Shown: piece after piece, positions 14,230 to 22,631 of the stretch
Layout: every line of letters starts with the position of its first letter
Position numbering within the stretch: position 1 is the stretch's first letter
NCBI GenBank assembly: GCA_004794655.1
Contig: SMMW01000597.1
Location: forward strand, 310,001-374,000
Origin: Marisa cornuarietis
Taxonomy: Eukaryota; Mollusca; Gastropoda; Architaenioglossa; Ampullariidae
Length of the DNA: 64,000 bases
Direction of reading: 5' to 3'
Translations under genes and position numbers: made by a program
Notes under the pieces: generated by a model
Database searches by the model: none
What the model was told of the DNA's origin: nothing
Seen by the model: only the letters and a program-made list of their open reading frames with translations

Positions 14230-15157
14230 CTCATCCATGCTCAAATTATCTCCACCCTTCACTCTTCCTCCCCACCATCAGCAATCACTGGACTCTGATA
14301 TAATAATAATAATAATAGTGAAGATTTTTATAGCGCATATTCACACTCATAGAGAGCATGCTCTTAGCGCTTAAAACGAGGAAGAGACGTGGACTAAGTA
14401 GACACAGAACAAAGGGGACGAAAGAAAACGACAGTACTGACGAAACAGAAAACATTAAAAGGCATCAAGTAACAGGAACATAAAAATATAGTGATTCTGC
14501 GAGAAAGATGGGTAAAGTAGCAAGAGGGAAGGGGGCGGGGTTAAGAAGGACGAGCATTGTGCGGACTGTGTTAGGAGAAATGCTCAAGGAAGAGGTGCGT
14601 TTTCAGTGCAGATTTGAAAGATTCAGTTGTAGGAAGGTGGCGGATATGGAAAGGATATACAGCTATGCAATGGTCATTGACAAGATAGCTAGTAGTTTCA
14701 CAATCTCTACAGTGGGGAAGTTGTCACAGTGTCTACAACAGGGGATCTGTCACAGTGTCCATAGAAACCACACGTACAGGTTGTTTTCTCAATTGGCGGA
14801 ATAGCCACCCGGATGACGGCAACAATGACGACGATGAGTATTGGCCATACTACTTCCAGTACCAAAAGGCCCTGAAACAGGCAGAAAACACCTTTATTTT
14901 GTGATCAAACGAAATACTACTGTCTTGTATCACGGTGCATCAAATTTTTGCCTGCCCTCATTGGTTACACTGACTTTGATGTATTTCACCACAAGCTAAA
15001 CTGTCAAAGAATGTTCTTACAGCCATGCGACTGTATTTATAAATGTTTAAATCTGCAACGCCCGGGGACTGTGTGTAGTAACCTTTCAAACTAATGCAAG
15101 TGCTCACGTGCATCTACATAATAAACCCCACAAATAAATATATGCAGCACATTAGCT

Positions 15158-15190
<33 letters not shown>

Positions 15191-17183
15191 AGTCGAGTTT
15201 AAAATACTCAGTGTTCCGTATAACAGCATTCCATCACACCTTCAGCATGTGAAATTCAGTCTCTCTCAGTTCAAAAGAAGGCTTCTAAAACATTTCTACC
15301 AAAAACTTTGCTTGCTTCAGGGACCTCCCATACAACGTAGGACTCATTACAAAAATGTTCTGTAATTCCCCATTTTTGTACATATACTCTGATGTTTGTT
15401 TAGTTTTATTGTGCCTTTTTTCTTGAAAAAGTTGGGAATTTGGATTCTTTTTTTTTTTTTTTTGCATGGCGTTCGAGGGTTAGAAAGGTAAGAAAGCATC
15501 ACCTTTGCTTATTCTATTACCCTCGTTAATAAAGATTTGTCATTTGTTAGCTTACTAACAATGTGATCTGTACTACAACTTACAATCTGTCACAGATCTA
15601 GGTGAGGTCGATGGTCTCATCCCGCGTGGAAGAATGAAAGAGCGTGAATGACGTCAGTTTGTCTGAATGCGTATGGATGATGAAAAAAGATCTGTGACGT
15701 GTGTAGAGAATCTTGGGAAACAATGGAGAAGAGGCTGAAGGAGAATCGTTAGAGGAGTAAAATAAGAGAAGACTAGAGATAGAGAAACATTTAAGAGAAA
15801 GAGCTTGAGAAAATAACGGAGACGGAAGAAGAATGGTTGGAGAGAAAGAAACGTTGGAGAGAAGAATCGTTTGAGGAGAATCGTTGGAGGAAAAAGGAAT
15901 GAGAAAGGAAACAGTGTGAATAGTTGTTAGAGCGAAGTTAGGAATTCTCTTTTTTATATCTGTGTTATATTTGTTTTTTATTTATTTATTTTCTTTTTCT
16001 AGTAAACGTAGGTAGAACTGCACAGGCAAGTCTTTTTATTCTTTTGTGCTTAAGAACACGTGTTTGTCTGACCCGTGCGTGTGATTGAAAGAGAGAGTGA
16101 GAGAGTAGAACGTCACGTGGTTGTGACAAAATCCTAGGGGAAAAAACCATGCACATTCTTTAGGATTTTTTTGGTCACCAGCACTTAGGGTATAATTTAC
16201 ATGGCGTGACGCACAGACATCCAAAGTGTCCAAAACTCCACTCCCTTTTCGGGTTCTTGGAGCGTAAGTATGCCACTGAACATTGGGAAAGGTGAGGTTG
16301 TCTGAAGGTTCGGCATTGACACAAGGGAACAGAAGGTACAGTCTTTCGCAGGGGAGGAGTAGAATCACCAATGAATTTCATACAGTTGGGAAGACCTGGG
16401 CTCAGTTGCACAACACATTTCTATATTTAAACACTTATAGGCCTTAAATATATTTATATAATTGTTCACAACATAATTAGAGAACTTTAAACAAATTTAA
16501 ATTGTTCTGAATGAGATAAAACTGTTTTAAACCACACACTTTCATCATCATGATGTTTTTCCGCGCTCGTGCAATGCATCTAAATGGCATAGGAGCGATT
16601 TCTCAATTTGCTTCTTTAGAACTATAAGTTTATGAAATATGTGCAACTAGCGCCTAAAGTTGTGCAACCTGTGAGCTGAAAAACATTACAGCTGCCTGTG
16701 GTAATAATGGTTCCTAAGTGGGAGATGCATCTGAAGGGGCGAGGGAGGAGTTGCGGGGCGGGGAGGACGAACACAATAACAAGCAGATGACGGCGATGGT
16801 CACCCTAACAGAATAACTCAATGGCGGTTGGTCCACTCGGAGGTGAGTATTTGAGTACAGTGACAATGAGCTAGCAGTTGTCTCAGACTTTGTCGACACT
16901 CCACTAAAGTCACTAACGCGTTGACCTTTTGAAAACAACTTCTGTGTGTCTTCACTTGTTCGCACTGTAAGACCTTTGCTTAAAAAAACAAACAAACAGC
17001 AACAACAAACAAAAACAAACTGAATGGCTTAAAATATAAAGCCCAGCTAGCAATGTTTATCTTGGAGCAGCCATCTTCCAAAAAGCAAGAAACTTGCAAC
17101 TTTCAAATATTTTAACAATCACATCATTAGAATAAAATACAGCAAACAGGAGGAACTAAATTCTCTTAATATTTAACAAGTGC

Positions 17184-17275
<92 letters not shown>

Positions 17276-20200
17276 TTCTCTCTCGTTCGATAGCCATCTT
17301 ATTGACTTAATCAATAGGTGGAAAAGGAGTGCCTTAGGTAGACTTAGAACAAGAACCTTAGGTCTTTCCTGTTTAGCTGCCCATATTATGAAATTCTTCG
17401 GAAGAATAACTCTTTCAATCACATATTATTCAAATAATAGAGGTTTACCTATCACTTTCTAAGAGTTACTGATATCTTTTGCAAAATTTGTTGCCGAAGC
17501 AAATAAGATGCGATTAAAATAACTCCTTAATAAAGAATCAATAAGTAGAACAGAGATCATTTAATTTTTCATTTTAGTTTTTTTAGGTTTTTTTTCTCAA
17601 CAGTATAGCCATCTCTTTATAGATTTGAATATTTCAACTCTCTTGGTTTGAAAGGCCACGATCGTGGCTTTTGGGTAGCATGGGCAAGGCGATTTTCATT
17701 ACTTTTTATTGCAAAGTTAAGCTTTTCTCTTTTCCAAAAATGTCAAGGTTTCTTGGTCTAATGTTTATCTCAGAGCAGCAATAATAAAAACAAACTTCAC
17801 CACTGTCGTTTTCGCAGTCTTCAGTTATAAGCCAGTCATTGTAATGTTATATTTTTATCTTGAACCAAGAGGGTTAAATGCAATAGAGTTGACACATGCA
17901 AGATAAGTAGTGTGTGTGTGGGTGGGTATGCATGTGTAAAGTTGCAATATCTGATGGCCAAAGACATTCTATATGGAAATGTACACCTGATTGTTGTAGA
18001 ACATGCTGCTTTGTATTATCACTATGTATAATTTATATCCACCCATGTCAAAATGACTATGAGCCATTGACATTAAAAGATATCGTGTCCTGTCGTGTCC
18101 CTTTCTCGTTCCGCTTGGCTGATGTAAACCTCACATTAATGTTTCCCTTGCACTGTCTTGAAACTGCTCCACGGTGGGTATTTATTTCGAAACTCACGGC
18201 CAGGAAAGAAAGAGACCGAGCACCAAAAGACCCAAAGTTCATGACCTTAATGCTATCAGTTTCTGGAAAGAACTGGTGCGCACGAAAGAAGATAGTCTTC
18301 CCTCTGTAAACTTGCTTACCCACCCGTGACTGAGAGCGAACTAGAGAGGAGATTGGGTCGTCGCTGAGGTACAGAAATTGCGCAGCTGTATAATTTATTG
18401 TTATTATTATTTGTAAAATATTTAATTAAGCGAAAGTGAAGCAGATAACAAACAGGTATTGGTATGATCCTGTGTTGTGGAGCTGCATAATTTGTCCTTT
18501 TTATTTTGTCTACAACGAATCCAGCAGGTTTAAAACGGATAAATAAAAAGATTTTTGTCTACCTTTATTTTCGGGTTTTATCAGTGTCACAGTGTCACAG
18601 GTTTATTAGAGCCGTTACTGTCAAAGCTGTCTCATAATGTTTACATGTTCTTTAATTTTGAAGAGCCACGAAACGATATTTCGGATTACGTAACATTGTA
18701 ATGAATACGATAGAAATGTAGGCAGGTTTCCTCAACCTGCTCATACAGTTACGAGGCTTTTTCACCGCTTGTCAAGGGCAAAAAAAAAATGACGAGAAAT
18801 CCCTGAAATTATGGCGAAATTTTTCTACTGTAGTCCCTTGTGGCTCTCTTCCCTTTCCCTCGTGTACTATCATGTCCAGTTATTTTAGCTATTTTATTGT
18901 AGGTCTTGCAGGTATGTATCGCTGTTTCTTCGTCCTCACCCCCCCCCCCCACCTCTTTCCATAGTGCGAGTGCCAAGTACTGGCTTTTTCTTGCAGCACC
19001 CCACACATTGCCCACCCGTCCTTACTCACACACATATAATGCTTTCAACGGTGCTCCGCTTCTGGCGACTGAAAAATAGCCTCAGTCGTGTCATGAATGT
19101 ATTTACCAGGCTCCCAGCGTCGTTTGAGCTGTGAACGGTAATCGAGTATCTCGGGTACAACGGGTACCTGTGACCTAGATACACTGCTTACACAACGTTC
19201 GTTCGTGCAGCGTCGACAGAATCTGCCAACTACGTGTTGCAACGGTCCCGTTTTATTCATGCCGTTAAAAACTAAGGCATTGAACTACTTTTTTTTTAGT
19301 CAAACCATGTTTAATACTACGTAAGTCAGACTTTTGTTGCAGACATTTGGCCTAGCAGTGGCGTAGGAACCCGGGGGGGGGGGGGGCAAGGGTTGGGGGG
19401 GGGTAATTCCCCTATCAAAAAATACAGGGGACAAGAATGTGAAAGTCGTTCGATGTTAGCATGGAGTCCCCCTCCCCATGCCCCCTAAAGCCAAGCGTCT
19501 TTCTACACCACTGCCTAGTTCCTTTTCACCTGCTTCCTGGGCATGGTTGAACGGTCCGCCTTTGTTGGTTGGTGGTACTTTTGACGGGTAAGTGATTTCA
19601 CCTGGCGGTGATTTCGCACTGAGGGGAAAGGAAGGGGGTAGGAAATCAAAGTACGCGGAAAAAACCTCCGAGGGCCAGCCCTGCAAACAGGTGCCACATA
19701 CAGAGTGTCCTGAGACGGGATATGAACCCAAGGTCTTCCTCTGCAGTCGTGACAAGCGAGTGTTTCATCCACGACACTACCGGACGCCCCCTAACCCCGC
19801 CTTTATCATGTTCTGTCATCAATATGTACTTCTACCACCAGAGCTAGAGAAAAGCCGACATTATCAAAAGCGGTTGAAAATCTGCACCAGGAAATATGCA
19901 GGCTTGAGTAAAAGTCCAAGACTTAAAAACACCCGAGACTTCAGCAACTGAAAAAACAAAACCGCGTTGTTGTTTTGTCTAAAATGTAGGATTTAGTCAA
20001 TAGATACTGGCTGACTGCCTGCGTATGACCACTGGCAACCTAACTGATATGCACATCGTCTAAAACTCGTCTGGAAAGCTTGTTGCTTTTATTTTGCATC
20101 GTCAGTATCTTCTGACCACTGCTTGGACCATAGTTTGTTCTGCTCGAAGCCGTTTAGATGCTCTGTTGGAATCCCTTGCTACTGTATTTTCCAGTACAAG

Positions 20201-22631
20201 CTGTCAACATAGCATCCTTTTTACTTTCTATAACAACATAAATCAGTGGACATGAATTGCCAACTCAGGAAAATAAGCAAACATACAAAATGGAAGTGCT
20301 AATTTAAGCAATGTGTTCGAATTGCATTATCACTGTTTAAGTAATTTCGATATATATATATATATATAGTCTCATGTATTCATCTATATCTTTTGCCGTA
20401 TTCTCACCATTTGTTGTACATATGAGATTGTTATTGTGTGTTGTATTTCTTATGCGATGTTAGAGCTAAAAATGCCTCCTCGGCTAATAGCCAATAAAAT
20501 AAAATGAACAAATTAAAATGAAATGAGTCGTGTCGTTAGGCCAAGATGTACTTGTATTTCAGTCAGGGTGGATTGTGTTGCCGCTTGACAGGGTCAGGGC
20601 GCCATAGTCAGCCGTTTCAATAACCAACATACAATGCAGACGCTTGGAACATAAACTCGAACAAACTTCTGGGTAGGTGCTCCTGTTTTGTTGATTCATC
20701 TGTTCCATCATTCTCCCATGCGCCAGTGGTATTTTAACATTCCTTCTCAATGCTGAGTGCCGTTAGTGCTGCCCAAGTGCACACGTTCTTGTCCTACCTG
20801 GTTTGTCTTGAGTTTGAGAGTATGTGACCGGTTACCCTGACAAATTAAGCTCAAACTCGGTAGGGTCTGGTTCATTTCCAGCTCCCGGCAGGACACTTTT
20901 ATTTTACACGCTCACCTATTTACATCGCGCACGGATTTGCAGGGCCGGGACAGAAGACTTCTGAAGCCATGTTGTCAGACAAGAATTTACCATTTCTTTT
21001 CCCACTTTTCTTTCCATCTTTAAATTCGTAATTTAATCAGACGATCATTCCCGGTCTGAACCAATTCGAGCGGACTGACCATAAGCTTAAGGGCTTAGAA
21101 CGTCTATTCTTCCCAGATAAAAAAAGAAAACTGGGATCGATATTGATCGCTGATCGTCCTGAACCAGGATCAGATCGGGAATAATCGTCAGGATAAAGAC
21201 ACGTGCAATCCTTTCTTTTCGGATAGAAAGTTGCAGAAATCGCAGAAGATGTCGATTCCTTTTAGAATCTACAGACATATAGTGGCTCACAATGCCCGAG
21301 ACGACCTAAAGGACCTAGTTACCTGTGGGCCACCTTAATTTTGTAAGATAGAAGGTTTGCAGTCGTTAAATCAGACGATAATTAATTAACCGGACTCTAC
21401 CTTTCATTGACAAGAAGAATTAAGCGTTGAAACTATTGTGGTTTCAGGTGCAAGCCCCATGAATCGTTTGAAGTGGATTTTCGCAGTTTCTGTCAGGTAG
21501 AAATAATGTGACAGCCAATACTTGTGTCTGAGTCCTACATAAACTTTGCACCAGCTTTGCACTGAGTGTTGGTTAAACTTTGTGTCCATCTTGATAAGCG
21601 ATCATTTTGGTCCAAAAGCTTTCATCCCTCTTCAGGATCTGAAGAATTGTGTGGTCATCTAAACGCTTTGATAAACAATTTGATACTAAGACGATTTATT
21701 TACAAAGCTTCACATATTCCACTCAGAATGTTGCGGTAGAGTGTGTTGAATTTCAGGAATTTCATGAACAGCAGAAAAGAAACCTAAATTGAAAGTGCTT
21801 GATCAGTAACTTAGAAAAGACTTGCTTGCTGAGCAGAAAATCAATTTTACTTTAGTTACGCTTCAATTTTAATTAGAAAACTAATTAGAATACTAGAGCA
21901 GGGGTGGGCAAAGTTTTCTTTTTGGGGGCCGGTCTCAAAATTTTAAGCAATGCGGCAGGCCGGTAAAATACCAGGTGACTAAACAACAAACCTAGTGATA
22001 ATGGAATGGACAATAATGAGTACATAATGGCGTTCACGTACCGAATTTATTGTGTAAAGTGAAGCTGTTTGAATTCCTTCACAATAAAATTTTGAAATCA
22101 GCCTTTACTTTGAAGGCAGCCGCCTCCGATACTCTCTAACGACCACATCAACGACCGTCACCCGTGTTATTTGTTATCTTTGTACTTTGTCTGTGTTAGA
22201 ATGTTACAGACTGCTGATTTCTAACTCTGTTGTATTTGATAAATTAAATTTCAATCAAATTAATCTCGGCTGAATTAAAAAATGAAAACGTGCATTTCAG
22301 ATTTTGGCAGACGTTCCGGTCTAAAGACGTCCGCGGGCCGTAGTTTGCCCCACCCCTGTACTAGACGGAGTGAACTTCAGAGTAAACATTGTCATAAACA
22401 GTATCATAGTGCCAGACCACTACTGCCCAAGTAAAGATATATCGTTTCACATAACTCCATATTCATAAAAATGACATGGTAATATTACCGACAGACGTGG
22501 ACAGCGGCAGATAATCGACAAGTGCTTGAAACGGAACAATTAAAATCTGTAGATTAGAGACTTACCGGATGACTTTTTCGAAACAGGAGGTTCTTTTTCA
22601 GCAGCAAGCCCAGCTGCTGAATAAGACCCAT
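568..22631 (-). CDS. ABC transporter subfamily A (ABCA1/2/4/7-like), N-terminal part, 12 exons, gene runs off the left edge
   Basis: ABCA proteins are full-length ABC transporters that move phospholipids or sterols across membranes. Twelve exons with consistent GT/AG borders and phases give 1988 coding bases (662 codons plus 2 bases). Residues 1-22 are a basic N terminus beginning MGLIQQLGLLLKKN, the usual ABCA start pattern. Residues about 24-46 form the first membrane helix with the typical Glu-x-x-Trp-Pro. Residues about 58-80 hold RAMPSAGLVPFVQTFVCN, matching the PSAG...C-N region of ABCA1/2/4/7. The remainder is the large first extracellular domain, with many N-glycosylation sequons (NDT, NTS, NAT, NFT, NVT, NDS). 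No ATPase motif appears because the gene continues left of position 1. No in-frame stop was found. Family assignment is strong; the exact member is not decidable from this part. A gypsy-type element sits antisense in intron 10. Confidence 0.88.
828..2002. other. ABCA intron 11, no recognised element
   Basis: About 1.2 kb of intron. A weak B-box-like word (agttcgaatcc near 1075) is present without the rest of a tRNA. I see nothing else. Confidence 0.5.
2003..2185 (-). CDS. ABCA exon 11 (extracellular domain)
   Basis: A 183-base exon in phase 0 at both ends. It encodes VLLTDAASYSKMCSDILKGV, Asn-Asp-Thr and Asn-Leu-Thr sequons, a Cys pair separated by 32 residues, and ends in TEDMMNA before a gtgagc donor. 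It lies about 200 bases from the 5' LTR of the inserted retrotransposon. Confidence 0.8.
2387..2568 (+). repeat. 5' LTR (182 bp)
   Basis: Starts TG and ends CA, and is identical base for base to 7034-7215. It holds ataataaaag, which can read as a TATA-like or AATAAA-type signal, directly followed by a YY1-like AAGATGGCG word. Very short for an LTR but within the range of invertebrate gypsy elements. Confidence 0.95.
2569..2584 (+). other. Primer-binding site (tRNA-Leu type)
   Basis: TGGTGTCAGAAGTG starts at the base after the 5' LTR. It is complementary to the 3' end of animal tRNA-Leu including CCA; the match runs 14 bases and then breaks. Confidence 0.8.
2837..6178 (+). CDS. Gag-Pol polyprotein of the LTR retrotransposon (integrase frame broken near its catalytic core)
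   Basis: One continuous frame encodes gag and pol. The first ATG is at 2837; the open frame reaches back to a TTG at 2819, which is unlikely to be used in an animal. Two CX2CX4HX4C zinc knuckles lie at about residues 227-260. The protease motif LDTGADVTVV is at about 309, reverse transcriptase TKLDCKKGFHQIPL at about 520, the catalytic DIDD at about 583-586, RNase H STDASSFGLGAVL at about 731. The integrase HHCC zinc finger lies at about 952-990, with the first catalytic Asp in VGMDIF at about 1019. The frame then shifts by one base near 6010-6025 and ends at a false stop, while the rest of integrase continues in the next frame. Gag and pol are fused without a programmed frameshift. Confidence 0.9.
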   Translation: MAETHQRKHFTANVPVPSKLDLSSNIEVNWKKFLRQWQNYEVATRLDKEDSAYRSAVLLACIGEDAQEIYEGLSFEEGENNKDIQTVIDKFNDFCLGSTHEVYESYKFHSRYQNKDESVDTYVTALRKLAKSCDFKDVDRMIRDRLVIGVQDDTMREKLLQKKTLKLPEAIEICRAHETSKTQAHSMVVSNSGNTMDKTINKIQKGQRKVRCGMKSGLRGKPETKPCSRCGKGSHNRDGCPAKNAKCRKCSKIGHYAAVCRSSGSSKIHAVEEEEEDEEVYMGMIVGSVTTDPWKVSLLMEDTENVFKLDTGADVTVVPQTAVPAAKRPLQKVRKKLYGPGHVEIAVEGMFKAKLTYKNISTVQEVYVVKTLEEPLLGRPAITALKLIERINTVIEDQEKQYREEFPKLFRGLGSLQDPYKIRLKEQAVPYAVAAPRRLPLPLKQKVKTELDQLEKQGVIRTVTKPSDWCAPIVVVPKSDEKVRICVDLSKLNEAVRRENYPLPSTDELLAQLSGAKMFTKLDCKKGFHQIPLDEGSQELTTFITPFGRYCYTRLPFGISSGPEVFQRRMSQLLANNENVICDIDDLLIFGKNKQEHDRHLKKVMLTLQEAGITLNDEKCQFAKEKISFLGHIISKDGIAIDPEKLSAVKNFPKPENISDLRRLLGMINHVGKFAGPNLANDSKPLRDLLKKNNEWCWDTAQETSFERIKKQLTEAPVLAHYGTDKTTVVSTDASSFGLGAVLLQKQSDGHLKPVFYASRSMTETERRYAQVEREALAVTWACEKFCDYITGLRDLTIETDHKPLLSLLKTKNLEDLPPRIQRFRMRLMRFKYNIVYTKGKNLVTADTLSRAPARNTPKDERSEEEEIFIKQVIQSLPASEKRIEEIKNETARDTVCKTVLYYLHNGWPRSSPEQEELKAFWTVRSEVTEHDGLLLYRSRLIIPEVMRTDILHRLHIGHQGIVKCRALARESVWWPKLSKQIESMVQRCTICIKERPIPPEPLIPSVTPAFPWQKVGMDIFELKKEQYLLVVDYYSRYIELAHLKNTSAETVINHVKSIFPAMEFHKLSSQTTARSSPASNSKCSLNSTSSLTQQAARTTHKRMAKLNAPFKP
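6019..6834 (+). pseudogene. 3' part of pol (integrase C-terminal half) in the +1-shifted frame
   Basis: The reading frame offset by one base from the gag-pol frame carries the second integrase Asp in an SDNGPQFS motif near 6047. It continues with the catalytic Glu region (NGEAERAVQTVKSILKK), a Pro-rich tail and a basic C terminus (GRQRRNRRLLIPRD) typical of gypsy integrases. An ATG at 6085 exists but is internal to the domain, so this is the displaced end of pol, not a separate gene. The offset occurs just upstream, in a run of T and C bases, where an indel or a sequencing error is plausible. No env or chromodomain was seen. Confidence 0.85.
7021..7033 (+). other. Polypurine tract
   Basis: aaagaaagggaga lies directly before the 3' LTR, the place where plus-strand DNA synthesis is primed in LTR retroelements. 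Confidence 0.8.
7034..7215 (+). repeat. 3' LTR (182 bp)
   Basis: Identical copy of 2387-2568, preceded by a polypurine tract and followed by the tagag target duplication. It carries the same aataaa word that could serve as polyadenylation signal. Confidence 0.95.
7639..7744. mobile_element. MITE with 17-bp terminal inverted repeats (GACGTCA family, copy 1)
   Basis: Left end GACGTCACGATTGTACA and right end TGTACAATCCTGACGTC are inverted repeats with one mismatch. Related copies lie at 12071-12198 and, inverted and partial, at 28474-28540; the shared core includes a 'cattggctgagg' type word. The family is not identified. Confidence 0.65.
8949..9082 (-). CDS. ABCA exon 10 (extracellular domain)
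   Basis: Phase 1 in (gcacacag acceptor), phase 0 out (gtaaga donor). It encodes FRQSLVELAQGNGDLKDLV and EMGPNVTMDILTAFSDPDN. The next intron (2186-8948) contains the LTR retrotransposon. Confidence 0.82.
9083..10051. other. ABCA introns 8 and 9 (around exon 9)
   Basis: 9083-9574 and 9718-10051 are short introns with no recognised repeat; exon 9 (9575-9717) lies between. Confidence 0.5.
9575..9717 (-). CDS. ABCA exon 9 (extracellular domain)
   Basis: Phase 2 in, phase 1 out before gtatgg. It encodes TLEYLDNIIVQIQNILQDMY, then LWSAVSKYVAFGTDVLNAT and NIIMEQLI. A sequon (NAT) is present. An open frame continues past the donor into the intron, so the 3' edge rests on phase agreement with exon 10. 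Confidence 0.8.
10052..10348 (-). CDS. ABCA exon 8 (extracellular domain)
   Basis: The longest exon found, 297 bases, phase 2 in and phase 2 out (gtaagt donor). It encodes about 99 residues, including FHPGNPVWTAIKEGVRIVS, an Asn-Val-Thr sequon and MTTFFQDNVITLDTIPPGVS. Open across its whole length and in frame with both neighbours. Confidence 0.84.
10349..11016. repeat. ABCA intron 7 with imperfect (GAY)n microsatellite
   Basis: About 10416-10514 is a GAC/GAT trinucleotide tract ending in a pure (GAT)n run. The His- and Arg-rich open frame across it is only the other-strand reading of the repeat. Confidence 0.75.
11017..11234 (-). CDS. ABCA exon 7 (extracellular domain)
   Basis: Phase 0 in, phase 2 out. 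It encodes a helical, amphipathic region (LSLFESLRRRLGAPYTLD and onward, including KNLPVIIRQIPKWIDMLKD). The gtgagt donor at 11016 was preferred over gtgtga two bases earlier because it alone keeps the frame into exon 8. Confidence 0.82.
11235..12401. other. ABCA intron 6
   Basis: Holds the MITE copy at 12071-12198. The rest shows no exon and no clear element. Confidence 0.5.
12071..12198. mobile_element. MITE, GACGTCA family, copy 2
   Basis: Begins gtcacgtttgtacacagata and ends aagcctgacgtc, matching both ends of the copy at 7639-7744; an (AT)-rich expansion lies inside. It sits in ABCA intron 6. Confidence 0.55.
12402..12599 (-). CDS. ABCA exon 6 (extracellular domain)
   Basis: A 198-base exon in phase 0 at both ends, encoding 66 residues. 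It contains DPSRLSKFLIFPPGTNV, CDINDSSIPQITRML and a Gln-Gln-Gln-Leu run, resembling the ABCA1-type segment in which a Cys, a Phe-Pro and a short 'LC' helix follow each other. Bounded by gtgcag and gtgggt. Confidence 0.83.
12774..12901 (-). CDS. ABCA exon 5 (extracellular domain)
   Basis: Phase 1 in, phase 0 out with a strong gtgagt donor. It encodes ENATHIQGYFRDPEKMKQIL, a middle part with an Asn-Phe-Thr sequon, and SQVNVTS at the end. An alternative donor 15 bases earlier (gtcaat) is weaker but also in frame. Confidence 0.82.
13229..13368 (-). CDS. ABCA exon 4 (extracellular domain)
   Basis: Phase 2 in, phase 1 out (donor gtcagt). It encodes a Leu-rich helical stretch with Asn-Asp-Thr and Asn-Thr-Ser glycosylation sequons (VSALLGDLSPYLASNDTLD and onward). 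The reading frame continues cleanly from exon 3 into exon 5. Confidence 0.8.
13734..13860 (-). CDS. ABCA exon 3 (PSAG region of extracellular domain)
   Basis: Phase 1 in (cttgtgcag acceptor), phase 2 out. It encodes LYQERAMPSAGLVPFVQTF, then VCNLDNKCHSEQSRSSAQQ. The ERAMPSAG...CN..N.C pattern is shared by ABCA1, ABCA4 and ABCA7 just after the first helix, and is the clearest family diagnostic in the window. Confidence 0.87.
13861..14777. repeat. ABCA intron 2 with (CA)n tract and a dispersed AAT-tailed repeat
   Basis: 14108-14227 is a long, partly interrupted (CA)n tract. 14300-14371 begins (AAT)n and continues tttatagcgcatattcac...agcgctt, a motif also seen after (AAT)n at 41299-41345 and in related form near 47128-47200. 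Open frames here are repeat readings. Confidence 0.65.
14778..14871 (-). CDS. ABCA exon 2 (first membrane helix)
   Basis: Enters in phase 0 after tgtttcag and leaves in phase 1 before gtacgt. It encodes GLLVLEVVWPILIVVIVAVI and then RVAIPPIEKTT, a single strongly hydrophobic helix with the ABCA Glu-x-x-Trp-Pro signature and a Pro-Pro after the helix. The donor at 14777 was chosen because only this phase joins the next exon in frame and restores a Cys codon at the junction. Confidence 0.85.
15690..15920 (+). repeat. Polypurine-rich tract with a GAGAATCGTT-GGAG subrepeat
   Basis: About 230 bases in which A and G strongly dominate on the plus strand. The word gagaatcgttggagg and variants (agaatcgttagagg, agaatcgtttgagg) recur, pointing to a decayed tandem repeat. 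Confidence 0.55.
16398..16654. mobile_element. MITE with GGGCCAGTTGCACAAC-type ends, copy 1 (most diverged)
   Basis: Left end gggctcagttgcacaacaca, right end tgtgcaactagcgcc. The interior shares caatgcatctaaatggcat and gcttctttagaac with copies at 30350-30613 and 47803-48067. Confidence 0.6.
17185..17272. repeat. (AC)n microsatellite
   Basis: A nearly pure 88-bp AC run followed by a short CT-rich stretch, in ABCA intron 1. Confidence 0.95.
19356..19513. mobile_element. Small DNA-transposon-like element with CAGTGG(C/T)GTAG ends and an internal poly-G
   Basis: The left end cagtggcgtaggaac and the right end tttctacaccactg are imperfect inverted repeats over about 14 bases. The word cctag occurs directly outside both ends (19351-19355, 19514-19518), a possible 5-bp target duplication. 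A G-run lies inside the left end. 158 bp, no coding capacity. Confidence 0.55.
19560..19792 (-). repeat. tRNA-related SINE-like repeat, copy 1
   Basis: On the minus strand, a tRNA-like head with A-box-like ggtagtgtcgtgg and B-box-like gggttcatatcccg is followed by a body containing gcacctgtttgcagggctgg. The body word recurs at 42825-42935, which supports a dispersed family. The internal boxes resemble RNA polymerase III promoters. Confidence 0.55.
21899..22358. mobile_element. Non-autonomous hAT-like DNA transposon, 460 bp
   Basis: Ends CAGGGGTGGGCAAAG...TTTGCCCCACCCCTG are inverted repeats typical of hAT elements. The flanks are tactagag (21891-21898) and tactagac (22359-22366), an 8-bp target duplication with one mismatch, as hAT transposases make. 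Subterminal gggggccgg and ccgcgggccg words also mirror each other. No transposase frame. Located in ABCA intron 1, about 200 bp from exon 1. Confidence 0.85.
22566..22631 (-). CDS. ABCA exon 1 (start codon, residues 1-22)
   Basis: The ATG is at 22631-22629 and the exon ends before a strong donor (gtaagt) in phase 0. It encodes MGLIQQLGLLLKKNLLFRKS followed by His-Pro, the hydrophobic-then-basic N terminus that precedes the first helix in ABCA proteins. The start was chosen because it matches the usual family start and no upstream in-frame coding is visible. Confidence 0.85.

Larger units (their letters stand above)
14872..22565. other. ABCA intron 1 (7.7 kb)
   Basis: Large first intron with several repeats listed separately: a CT/CA tract at 15154-15190, a purine-rich tract at 15690-15920, a MITE at 16398-16654, (AC)n at 17185-17272, a small inverted-repeat element at 19356-19513, a SINE-like copy at 19560-19792, and a hAT-like element at 21899-22358. 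No additional coding exon is needed, because exons 1 and 2 join in phase. Confidence 0.6.

Noticed and set aside
14007..14374. His/Thr-rich frames of about 95-115 codons
   Set aside because: They are readings of the (CA)n tract in ABCA intron 2 in several frames at once.
16714..16995. Hydrophobic minus-strand frame considered as the ABCA membrane-helix exon
   Set aside because: It lacks the Trp-Pro signature and fitting splice phases; the real helix exon is at 14778-14871.
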